DNA from: Gluconobacter kanchanaburiensis NBRC 103587
GTDB taxonomy: Bacteria > Pseudomonadota > Alphaproteobacteria > Acetobacterales > Acetobacteraceae
Direction of reading: 5' to 3'
Assembly (NCBI RefSeq): GCF_007988905.1
Contig: NZ_BJVA01000001.1
Coordinates: 62,001-126,000 of the forward strand
Length of the DNA: 64,000 nucleotides
Shown: positions 57,353 to 64,000 of the stretch, piece by piece
How positions within the stretch are numbered: the stretch's first letter is position 1
Layout: the number at the start of each line of letters is the position of its first letter
Notes under the pieces: generated by a model
Database searches by the model: none
Told to the model about the DNA's origin: nothing
What the model saw: only the letters and a program-made list of their open reading frames with translations
Translations under genes and position numbers: made by a program

Positions 57353-58792
57353 TCAGGTCGTCTGCCAGCCCAGTCCGACGATCGCCACCCGCCGTCCCAG
57401 AGGTGTATCCTGAAGAACGATAACCTCCCGTTCCTCAAGATAGTTGAGCTGGCGGCGGGCACGGCCAAGGGAATGTGTTCCGTAGGCACGGGCCAGCGCA
57501 TCATCGTCCGGGCAGGTTTCCGCATCCAGCGCCGTACGGGCCAGCAGCAGGAAAACGCCCTGCACGTCTTCCGGCAGGGTCGCGGCGACTGTCTGGGCCT
57601 GCTTCCACTCCTCGCCTTCGGAGCGCTCCCGGTCCATCCCGGCGCGGATCGTGGCCAGCATCCGGCTAAATGACCCCAGTTCCAGCACATTGCGCGACAG
57701 GCCCTGAATGCGCGCCCTGAGTTGGAAGTCCTGATACAGGGTCGCCAACGGTTTATAGTCCGAACCTTCCCCAGCCACGACTTCGGCGACCAGCGACCAG
57801 AGCTGATCTGGATCGGCCTCGATGCTCACGGCTGCGGGGGCGGGTTCCTCAGACTCACGTTCTGCACCATAGGCATCGAGCTGGGCGAGGAGATCCGGCG
57901 GAGGGGGGCGGGACTCGCGACGCGCCCGGGGGGTGAACTCATGGACGGGTTCGAGAATGATGTCCCGCAGGTCTTCAGCGGAAACAGGCTCAAGCGGCAC
58001 GAGAACCGGACCAGTGGCATGGCTTGCGGTTGTGACAGGGCCGATGGCTACGAGTTTCGGACGTCGGCTCAGGGCCGGCCCGAGCGCCATGAACTGACCA
58101 CGGGCCAGGTCACGGAAGGATTCCGCTGCCCGGCGTTCCATGCCCAGAAGATCGGCCGCGCGTGCCATGTCGATATCGAGGAAGGTCCGGCCCATCAGAA
58201 AGTTGGATGCTTCTGCCGCAACGTTCTTCGCCAGCTTCGCCAGACGCTGGGTTGCGATCACGCCTGCCAGACCGCGCTTTCGGCCACGGCACATGAGGTT
58301 CGTCATGGCGCCGAGCGACAGGCGGCGTGCTTCGTCCGATGTGTCGCCGCTGGCCACGGGGGCGAAGAGCTGGGCTTCGTCCACCACCACGAGGGCCGGA
58401 TACCAGTGCGCACGCGGGGCTTCGAACATGCCGTTAAGGAACGCGCCGGCTGCGCGAAGCTGCATTTCGGCTTCGACCTGTTCGAGGTTCAGCACCACGG
58501 AAGCCCGATGCGCCCGTACGCGCTCGCCAGCGGCGCGGAGGCTGGCTTCGGACTGGTCTTCGACGTCGATCACCAGATGGCCGTAATGGTCGGCGAGTGT
58601 GACGAAATCGCCTTCCGGATCAATCATCACCTGCTGGACGAGGGTTGCCGTCTGCTCAAGCAGGCGCCGCAGGAGATGCGATTTCCCCGAGCCGGAATTG
58701 CCCTGGACCAGCAGGCGCGTGGCCAGGAGCTCCGGCAGATCAATGCAGGTGTCGGAGCCGTCGCGGCCCTGTCCGAGAACGATGGATGTCAT
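57353..58792 (-). CDS. HerA-like P-loop ATPase (DUF87-type)
   Basis: 479 residues. Walker A 'GNSGSGKS' is at 31-38 and Walker B 'VVVDEAQ' at 135-141. 'RGRKRGLAGVIATQRLAKL' is the pattern of HerA/FtsK-like motors in which a conserved R and Q lie near sensor positions. The C-terminal ~200 residues include an Arg-rich linker and a helical part with 'RQLNYLEEREVIVL', like a winged helix. HerA relatives resect DNA ends or act in phage defence with nuclease partners; no nuclease is adjacent here. It is 4 bases from the flavoprotein gene and likely cotranscribed. Confidence 0.75.
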   Translation of the reverse strand: MTSIVLGQGRDGSDTCIDLPELLATRLLVQGNSGSGKSHLLRRLLEQTATLVQQVMIDPEGDFVTLADHYGHLVIDVEDQSEASLRAAGERVRAHRASVVLNLEQVEAEMQLRAAGAFLNGMFEAPRAHWYPALVVVDEAQLFAPVASGDTSDEARRLSLGAMTNLMCRGRKRGLAGVIATQRLAKLAKNVAAEASNFLMGRTFLDIDMARAADLLGMERRAAESFRDLARGQFMALGPALSRRPKLVAIGPVTTASHATGPVLVPLEPVSAEDLRDIILEPVHEFTPRARRESRPPPPDLLAQLDAYGAERESEEPAPAAVSIEADPDQLWSLVAEVVAGEGSDYKPLATLYQDFQLRARIQGLSRNVLELGSFSRMLATIRAGMDRERSEGEEWKQAQTVAATLPEDVQGVFLLLARTALDAETCPDDDALARAYGTHSLGRARRQLNYLEEREVIVLQDTPLGRRVAIVGLGWQTT

Positions 58793-58796
58793 GGCG

Positions 58797-60035
58797 TCAG
58801 GCGATAGCGGAATTGGACGATTCTAGCCACCCAAGGACGCCATTTGCCGCCGCATGAGCTGTGGAAAAACACCCCTGAAGCAGATAGCCGCCCGTCGGCG
58901 CTTCCCAGTCCAGCATTTCTCCGGCCACGAAAACGCCAGGGCGGGACGTCAACATGAAGCGTGTATCTACGACCTCCCTTTGTACGCCCCCTGCGGTCGA
59001 GATGGCGCGATCGAGCGCGTCCATGCCGACCAGCGGCAACGGGAGGGCCTTGAGGGTCTGGGCAAGCTGCAGTGGGGTGGCGTTTTTGGGTGTCGCGAGC
59101 CTGAGAAGCTCCTGGGACGGTGCATCCAGTGCCAGTGCTTTGCGCAAACGGTTGGACTGGCTTTCGCGTTCGCGCTGGGCCAGCAGGCGCTTCAGAACTT
59201 CTTCGTTCGAAAGTGTCGGACGAAGATCGAGAGTGAGAACGGCTTGTCCGTCGCGCCGGATCGCGTCCCGTAACGCAGCCGAGAGCGCATAAAGCGCCGA
59301 TCCTTCAAACCCGCGGGCGGTGATGGTCAGGTCGCCCCGGCTCTGATGTTCGTCAAATGATAGGCCGCCAAAAGAGAGACCGACTGAATGCAGGACGCTA
59401 CCGTCGTGCCTTGCTGCGAAATCGGCTGGCCAGTCGGGCAGGAAGCCGCAGTTTGCAGGTGCGAAAGGCGCGGTGTCATCCGGCAGGAGGTCTGCCCAGA
59501 GACCGTCCGACCCCAGACGGGACCAGCTTGCGCCCCCCATTGTCAGGAGGGTCGCATCGGCCTGAACGGAAATCCGGCCGTCAGGAGTATCGAAAACAGG
59601 GTCCGAACCCTCCCAGCTGACGAAACGATGCCGGGTTTGGATCGTCACGCCCTGCTGCGCCAGACGCTCCAGCCACGCTCGTAGAAGCGGAGAGGCTTTC
59701 ATGGCTTTTGGGAATACCCGCCCTGAAGAGCCGGTAAAACATGGCTGCCCGAGGCCTTCCGCCCATTGCCTCAGTGCCTCTGGCGGAAAGGCGCGGATGG
59801 CAGGTTCGAGCCAGTCTTGCGCATTACCATAACGCTTCAGAAATCTGCCCAGCGGTTCCGAATGTGTCAGGTTCAGCCCGCTACGCCCGGCCATGAGCAG
59901 CTTGCGCCCCACGGTTGGCATCCTATCAAACACCTGTACCCTGCATCCTCGCGCAGACAGGATTTCGGCGGCGAACAGCCCTGCTGGACCGGCTCCGATA
60001 ATAGTGATGGACGGGGAAGGGGACGCAGTAGTCAT
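58797..60035 (-). CDS. HI0933-like NAD(P)/FAD-dependent oxidoreductase
   Basis: 412 residues from the second in-frame ATG; the first, 38 codons earlier, lies in sequence that does not match the family. FAD binding 'IIGAGPAGLFAAEIL' is at the start, 'GRKLLMAGRSGLNLTHSE' follows, and the late 'GVFVAGEMLDWEAPTGGYLL' is the second FAD contact. This is the family also called BaiN-like or flavo_PP4765. Reaction is unknown. It is divergent from panC with about 75 bases between them. Confidence 0.87.
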   Translation of the reverse strand: MTTASPSPSITIIGAGPAGLFAAEILSARGCRVQVFDRMPTVGRKLLMAGRSGLNLTHSEPLGRFLKRYGNAQDWLEPAIRAFPPEALRQWAEGLGQPCFTGSSGRVFPKAMKASPLLRAWLERLAQQGVTIQTRHRFVSWEGSDPVFDTPDGRISVQADATLLTMGGASWSRLGSDGLWADLLPDDTAPFAPANCGFLPDWPADFAARHDGSVLHSVGLSFGGLSFDEHQSRGDLTITARGFEGSALYALSAALRDAIRRDGQAVLTLDLRPTLSNEEVLKRLLAQRERESQSNRLRKALALDAPSQELLRLATPKNATPLQLAQTLKALPLPLVGMDALDRAISTAGGVQREVVDTRFMLTSRPGVFVAGEMLDWEAPTGGYLLQGCFSTAHAAANGVLGWLESSNSAIA

Positions 60036-60109
60036 AGGCGTCTGATTGCCATGTGCGGCAGGGTTTGTCAGGTTCCGCACGACTGGTTCTGGCCGGAAAG
60101 GAAACACAG

Positions 60110-60937
60110 ATGCAGGTTTTTGAAACAATCGCGGCGTTTCGGACCGCACGGAAAGGCTATGCGGCGCTCGGCTTCGTTCCGACGATGGGGTTCCTGCACG
60201 AAGGTCATCTGGGCCTTGTCCGCAGGGCCAAGGCCGAAAATGGTGCGGTGGCCGTCAGTATTTTTGTCAATCCGACGCAGTTCGGGCCGAACGAAGACTA
60301 CGCCTCCTATCCGCGCGATCCGGACCGTGATCTGGCGCTTCTGAAAGACGCCGGAGCCGATCTGGTCTTCCTGCCAACGCCGGACGTGCTTTATCCGCCG
60401 GGTTTCGCGACCCGCATTGAAGCCGGCGGCGTTGCGGACGAACTCGAAGGCCAGTCCCGCCCCGGACATTTCTCCGGTGTGGCAACGGTTGTGACGAAGC
60501 TGTTCAACATCGTCCAGCCGCAGCGGGCCTATTTCGGACAGAAGGATGCCCAGCAATGCGCGGTCGTCCGCCGTTTTGTGGCGGATCTGGATATCCCTGT
60601 CGAAATCGTGGTCTGTGATATCGCCCGGGAAACAGACGGCCTTGCGCGGTCCAGCCGCAATGTGCGCCTGACGCCAGAAAACCGTCAGAAAGCCCCGGCG
60701 CTGTATGAGGCATTGCAGGAAGCCGCGCGACTGTTTCGCAGCGGTGAACGTAACACGGACGTTCTGGAGGGGGCGCTGCGCGTCAGCCTGATAAAGGCCG
60801 GCCTGCCGGACATCGACTATGCCACGGTCGTGAATGCAGACACATTTCGCCGCGAAGGCTCCTGTTCCGAAAACGCGCTGGCGCTTCTGGCCGTGAAAGC
60901 AGGGGCGGTCCGGCTGATCGACAATATGCCACTTTGA
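60110..60937 (+). CDS. panC: Pantothenate synthetase
   Basis: 275 residues from the ATG with AAAGGA upstream; the frame extends 19 codons further. 'VPTMGFLHEGHLGLV' is the HIGH-type ATP motif, 'VFVNPTQFGPNEDYASYP' (as 'IFVNPTQF') binds substrate, and 'GQKDAQQCAVVRRF' is the KMSKS-equivalent region. It joins pantoate and beta-alanine, using ATP, to make pantothenate. panB and panD are not in the window. Confidence 0.95.
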   Translation: MQVFETIAAFRTARKGYAALGFVPTMGFLHEGHLGLVRRAKAENGAVAVSIFVNPTQFGPNEDYASYPRDPDRDLALLKDAGADLVFLPTPDVLYPPGFATRIEAGGVADELEGQSRPGHFSGVATVVTKLFNIVQPQRAYFGQKDAQQCAVVRRFVADLDIPVEIVVCDIARETDGLARSSRNVRLTPENRQKAPALYEALQEAARLFRSGERNTDVLEGALRVSLIKAGLPDIDYATVVNADTFRREGSCSENALALLAVKAGAVRLIDNMPL

Positions 60938-60995
60938 GATCTGCCTCCTTCGTGCGGTATAAGCATGAATTGCTGACGGACGGAGGATTTCAGAC

Positions 60996-62693
60996 ATGCA
61001 GAAAACCATCATGCGCCGGGTGGCTCAGGGGCAGGGACGCGAACCCGCCGATCTGGTCATTCGCAATGTCCGGCTGTTCGATCTGGTCACGGGTGAGCTT
61101 GTGCCCACCGATATTGCCATCTGTGGCGACCGGATCGTCGGTACTTATGGCGCGTATGAGGGGGTACGGACGATCGACGGCGCGGGCCGGATTGCTGTGC
61201 CCGGTTTCATCGACACGCATCTCCATGTTGAATCCTCGCTCGTCACGCCTTTCGAGTTTGATCGCTGCGTTCTCCCGCATGGTGTGACGACAGCAATCTG
61301 CGATCCGCACGAAATGGCCAATGTGCTGGGCCGTGCGGCATTCGATTATTTTCTGGCCGCTGCCGAGCGGACGATCATGGATCTGCGCGTTAACCTGTCG
61401 AGCTGTGTTCCGGCCACGTCCATGGAGACATCTGGTGCGGTTCTGAATGTGAATGATCTGGTGGCCTATCGGGATCATCCGAAAGTGATCGGTCTGGCCG
61501 AGTTCATGAACATTCCGGGCGTTCTGAATGGCGATCCCGGCTGCATGGACAAGCTGGCGGCTTTTGCAGACGGTCATATCGACGGTCATGCACCGCTCAT
61601 GCGGGGCAAGCCCCTGAATGGCTATCTGGCAGCCGGTATTTCAACCGACCACGAAGCCACGGCTGCTGACGAAGCATTGGAAAAAGTCCGCAAGGGCATG
61701 ACGGTCCTGATTCGGGAAGGATCGGTCTGCAAGGATCTTGAAGCGTTGGTGCCGCTTCTGAACGTCGCGACTTCGCCGTTCTTTGCGTTCTGCACTGATG
61801 ACCGCAATCCGCTCGAAATCGCCCATGAAGGCCATCTGGATTTCCTGATCCGCCGTGCCATTGAATTGGGTGTGGAGCCGCTGGCCGCATACCGGGCGGC
61901 CTCACTGTCTGCTGCCACAGCTTTTGGCCTGAAGGATCGTGGACAGATCGCGCCGGGCAAGCGTGCGGACATCGTCCTGCTTGATGATCTGGAGCGCTGT
62001 CAGGTTTCCGACGTGATTTCTGCCGGGCGTCTGGTGGATGACGCTGTGTTTTCAGAGCGGGAAATCATATCTCCCGTTGGGCTGGAAAGCGTGAAGCTGC
62101 CCCGTCCGGTCACGGCGCAGGATATGCGTATCGAGGGGAATGGCCGAGATCGTCCGGTCATGGGCCTGATTCCCGGACAGATCATTACGGATTTCCTGCG
62201 TCTGGATCTGCCAGAGAGAGAGGGGGATGTCCTCGCTGATCCTGCGCAAGATGTGTGCAAGGTCTGCGTCGTAGCGCGGCATGGCCACAACGATAATATC
62301 GGTCGCGGCTTCGTGCGGGGGTTCGGGCTAAAGGCAGGAGCACTTGCGTCGTCGGTCGGGCATGACAGCCATAATATCTGTGTCGTGGGGTCTAACGATG
62401 CTGATATGGCCTGTGCTGTGAACCACCTGGAAAAAACAGGCGGAGGATTTGTCGCCGTTCGCGGTGGTAAAGTGCTTGCGGAACTACGTTTGCCTGTTGC
62501 TGGCCTGATGAGTGATGCCTCTTATGAGGAAGTGCAGGATGACCTCATTCTCCTTCGAAAAGCGGCAAAGGAAATGGGTGTGATCCCTGAAGAACCGTTC
62601 CTGCAACTCGCTTTCCTGCCTCTGCCTGTTATCCCGCACCTCAAAATTACGGATTACGGAATGGTGGATGTCAGGACGATGTGTCTCGTCTGA
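60996..62693 (+). CDS. ade: Adenine deaminase
   Basis: 565 residues with GGAGG upstream. An amidohydrolase with a dinuclear metal site: '[14 protein letters not shown]' holds two histidine ligands, '[12 protein letters not shown]' follows, '[13 protein letters not shown]' and '[15 protein letters not shown]' carry further ligands and the catalytic Asp. The C-terminal domain ('[20 protein letters not shown]', '[16 protein letters not shown]') is typical of Ade. It converts adenine to hypoxanthine and ammonia. Confidence 0.94.
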   Translation: MQKTIMRRVAQGQGREPADLVIRNVRLFDLVTGELVPTDIAICGDRIVGTYGAYEGVRTIDGAGRIAVPGFIDTHLHVESSLVTPFEFDRCVLPHGVTTAICDPHEMANVLGRAAFDYFLAAAERTIMDLRVNLSSCVPATSMETSGAVLNVNDLVAYRDHPKVIGLAEFMNIPGVLNGDPGCMDKLAAFADGHIDGHAPLMRGKPLNGYLAAGISTDHEATAADEALEKVRKGMTVLIREGSVCKDLEALVPLLNVATSPFFAFCTDDRNPLEIAHEGHLDFLIRRAIELGVEPLAAYRAASLSAATAFGLKDRGQIAPGKRADIVLLDDLERCQVSDVISAGRLVDDAVFSEREIISPVGLESVKLPRPVTAQDMRIEGNGRDRPVMGLIPGQIITDFLRLDLPEREGDVLADPAQDVCKVCVVARHGHNDNIGRGFVRGFGLKAGALASSVGHDSHNICVVGSNDADMACAVNHLEKTGGGFVAVRGGKVLAELRLPVAGLMSDASYEEVQDDLILLRKAAKEMGVIPEEPFLQLAFLPLPVIPHLKITDYGMVDVRTMCLV

Positions 62694-62841
62694 GAAAGAC
62701 GGCTGCTTATAAAAACAATCGTTTATATGGCTCGTCAGGAGTAAGTTTGTGAATACGATATTGTCACTAAATACATTCATGGTAATCATGACAAATATTG
62801 TATAAATTCAATCTTATACTTAATTTTGTTGGGCTCAGGAC
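62694..62841. other. AT-rich spacer after ade
   Basis: 148 bases noticeably richer in A and T than the rest of the window, with no gene I can support and no clear terminator. It ends at the decayed transposase and may mark one edge of the inserted element. Confidence 0.4.
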
Positions 62842-63295
62842 TTATAGCCAGAACATGACGGTTGCAGCGAGACAGATGGCTGAGAAGAAAACATTCGGGC
62901 ATCTGTCGTAGCGTGTTGCGACACACCACCAGTCCTTGAGGCGGCCGAACATGATTTCGATGCGGTCGCGTATTTTATATTTCCGCTTGTCGTAGTTGAG
63001 TGGTTTTTCGCAGGATTTCCGCCCCGGAATGCAGGGCCTGATCCCTTTTGTCCGTCCGATCAGGCGGCCTGGATCGCCTTTTTAAACCGCAGACTTGAAG
63101 CCGTGCAGTGCGCTTTAAGATAGGTCGCATCAATTATGATCGTCTGAGGCTCGCTTTTAGCGCAGACAGGCCATTACGCTTCGCAAAAATGATGCTGCTC
63201 AGCACGCGCTGGTCATCAACCCGAGGTTTACTGTGGCTTTGGGGAAAGAGCGGTCGCAAACGCTCCATCTGGCCATCCGCCAGCCGAGGTGTCGT
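62842..63295 (-). pseudogene. Decayed IS5-family transposase
   Basis: Reading the minus strand, separate blocks match an IS5-family (IS1031-like) transposase in the correct order. 'MERLRPLFPQSHSKPRVDDQ' is the N-terminus, 'TIIIDATYLKAHCTASSL' contains the first catalytic Asp, 'GRLIGRTKG' follows, and 'PLNYDKRKYKIRDRIEIMFG' plus 'RLKDWWCVATRYDRCPNVFF' is the C-terminus with the catalytic Glu, ending 'FWL' and stop. Joins between blocks show a frameshift and missing segments: the region between 'KRNGL' and 'IDATY' is shortened, and the part with the second Asp between 'RTKG' and 'IRPCIPG' is gone. It cannot be active. Exact ends and inverted repeats could not be fixed. Confidence 0.85.
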
Positions 63296-63357
63296 ATCTT
63301 TCCGAAAGCCTCGACCGACTGTGTCGGCCTCATGTGTGGCGGGAAACTTTCTGATCT

Positions 63358-64000
63358 TCAGAACTCAGAAACCACAGAGAAGAATGTTCCCCTACGCTGG
63401 CCATATTGGGCCTGATAGATGCCGACGCCACTGCCGTTGCGGAGCTGATAGCGTTTGTCGAAAAGGTTGACGACATCGGCACGGACCTTGATGTCATGTC
63501 CGAACGGCACCCTTGTGAAAGTATGCTGATAACCGATGTTGAAGACATCGTATTCTGGTTCTTTCTCCAGATTGGCAAATCCGCTGCGCAGTCCATAACC
63601 ATAGACGAAATCGACATAGGCCATATCGTGTTTTGTCGTCCATGAGGCTCCGGCCGTAGCCGTGAATTCCCCCTGATGATCGAGCTGTATCGCGTGATTG
63701 CGGATATAGGCCAGTTCAGCCAGATCGAACTGGTATTGTGCGGAGTTGATGTCGCGGGCGGATGTCTTGACGTAGGAGAAATTGCCGAAGAGCGACCAGG
63801 AACCATGCCGCCATGAGCTACCGAATTCGGCGCCGTAGACTCGCCCGCGCTTGTAGCTGAAAGGAGCGAGGATGACGGCGCGGCCGAACTGGCCGAGATC
63901 AGTCAGGTCATGGGCCCATTTGGCGTAGGCATCGAGCGTGATCTGAAATTCGGGTGTGATGCGCTGGAGAATGCCGCCATCTACATAGTGTGATTTTTCC
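63358..64000 (-). CDS. TonB-dependent receptor, C-terminal part (cut by window edge)
   Basis: The frame is open from the stop at 63358 to the window end with no interruption (214 codons), so the gene continues outside. The visible part is the last third of a TonB receptor barrel: alternating strands such as 'GRVYGAEFGSSWRHGSWSLF', 'GEFTATAGASWTTKHDMAYV' and 'DIKVRADVVNLFDKRYQLRN'. It ends with 'GTFFSVVSEF', the terminal aromatic residue expected for an outer-membrane barrel. 'VVNLFDKRYQ' is the usual TonB-receptor C-terminal block. Substrate is unknown. The decayed transposase lies 62 bases past its stop. Confidence 0.88.
   Translation of the reverse strand, partial: EKSHYVDGGILQRITPEFQITLDAYAKWAHDLTDLGQFGRAVILAPFSYKRGRVYGAEFGSSWRHGSWSLFGNFSYVKTSARDINSAQYQFDLAELAYIRNHAIQLDHQGEFTATAGASWTTKHDMAYVDFVYGYGLRSGFANLEKEPEYDVFNIGYQHTFTRVPFGHDIKVRADVVNLFDKRYQLRNGSGVGIYQAQYGQRRGTFFSVVSEF

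Noticed and set aside
57353-60035. HerA-like ATPase and flavoprotein as a phage-defence system
   Set aside because: No nuclease, toxin or other effector gene is adjacent and the surroundings are housekeeping genes; kept only as a low-interest observation.

Overview
The window is about 60% G+C, tightly packed, chromosomal DNA from an alphaproteobacterium, most likely an acetic acid bacterium of the Gluconobacter type. Evidence for this is the sugar-phosphate operon tkt / tal-pgi fusion / gnd (short 6-phosphogluconate dehydrogenase) / HAD phosphatase / pgl / rpiA / gntK, a fused ispDF, a CtrA-type regulator, a SAM-II riboswitch before metZ, TonB-dependent receptors and an IS5-family transposase relic. 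I see no prophage, CRISPR array, rRNA operon or integrative element. The genus call is inference from gene content, not from a marker gene.

Layout. 1-6.9 kb (+): the end of a YhdP/AsmA-like protein, then a stop-start-overlapping set rarA, RluC/D-type pseudouridine synthase, AsmA-like protein and ATP12-type F1 chaperone. 7.0-15.5 kb: a possible 44-residue membrane peptide and a terminator, then mostly minus-strand housekeeping genes (ispDF, apaG, metZ with its riboswitch, a secreted protein of unknown function, a 2OG-Fe dioxygenase, type II NADH dehydrogenase, argJ, a parvulin isomerase) around tRNA-Gly(CCC). 15.8-32.4 kb (+): secA, yebC-ruvCAB, ybgC-tolQRAB, pal, cpoB, tilS, ftsH, glmM. 32.4-36.2 kb: ctrA facing away from fliI-fliJ, then two genes of unknown function. 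36.2-41.5 kb: M29 peptidase, glycosyltransferase, a small coiled-coil protein, hisC with an ankyrin protein, and a metallo-beta-lactamase-fold hydrolase. 41.6-51.1 kb (+): the pentose phosphate cluster. 51.1-53.6 kb: LysR regulator and AldA-like aldehyde dehydrogenase. 53.7-60.0 kb (-): a TonB receptor with a glycerophosphodiesterase behind a four-unit PHO-box-like array, then a HerA-like ATPase and a flavoprotein. 60.1-62.7 kb (+): panC and adenine deaminase. 62.8-64 kb: the decayed transposase and the 3' part of a second TonB receptor.

How the genes fit together. The sugar cluster encodes most of the pentose phosphate pathway, which is the main cytoplasmic sugar route in Gluconobacter; zwf and rpe are not in this window. 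tolQRAB, pal and cpoB build the trans-envelope Tol-Pal machine, with pal on its own transcription unit. The TonB receptor and glycerophosphodiesterase look like a phosphate-starvation scavenging pair. The most striking single observation is the CtrA protein: its phospho-acceptor aspartate (position 51 in Caulobacter) is a glutamate, a neighbouring pocket aspartate is serine, and the C-terminal Ala-Ala degradation tag is absent. This looks like a naturally phosphomimetic master regulator sitting next to flagellar export genes.

Most small secreted or hypothetical genes could not be assigned a function and are described only by what can be seen in them. Coordinates of start codons were chosen from Shine-Dalgarno-like sequence, overlap with the upstream stop, and alignment to remembered family N-termini.
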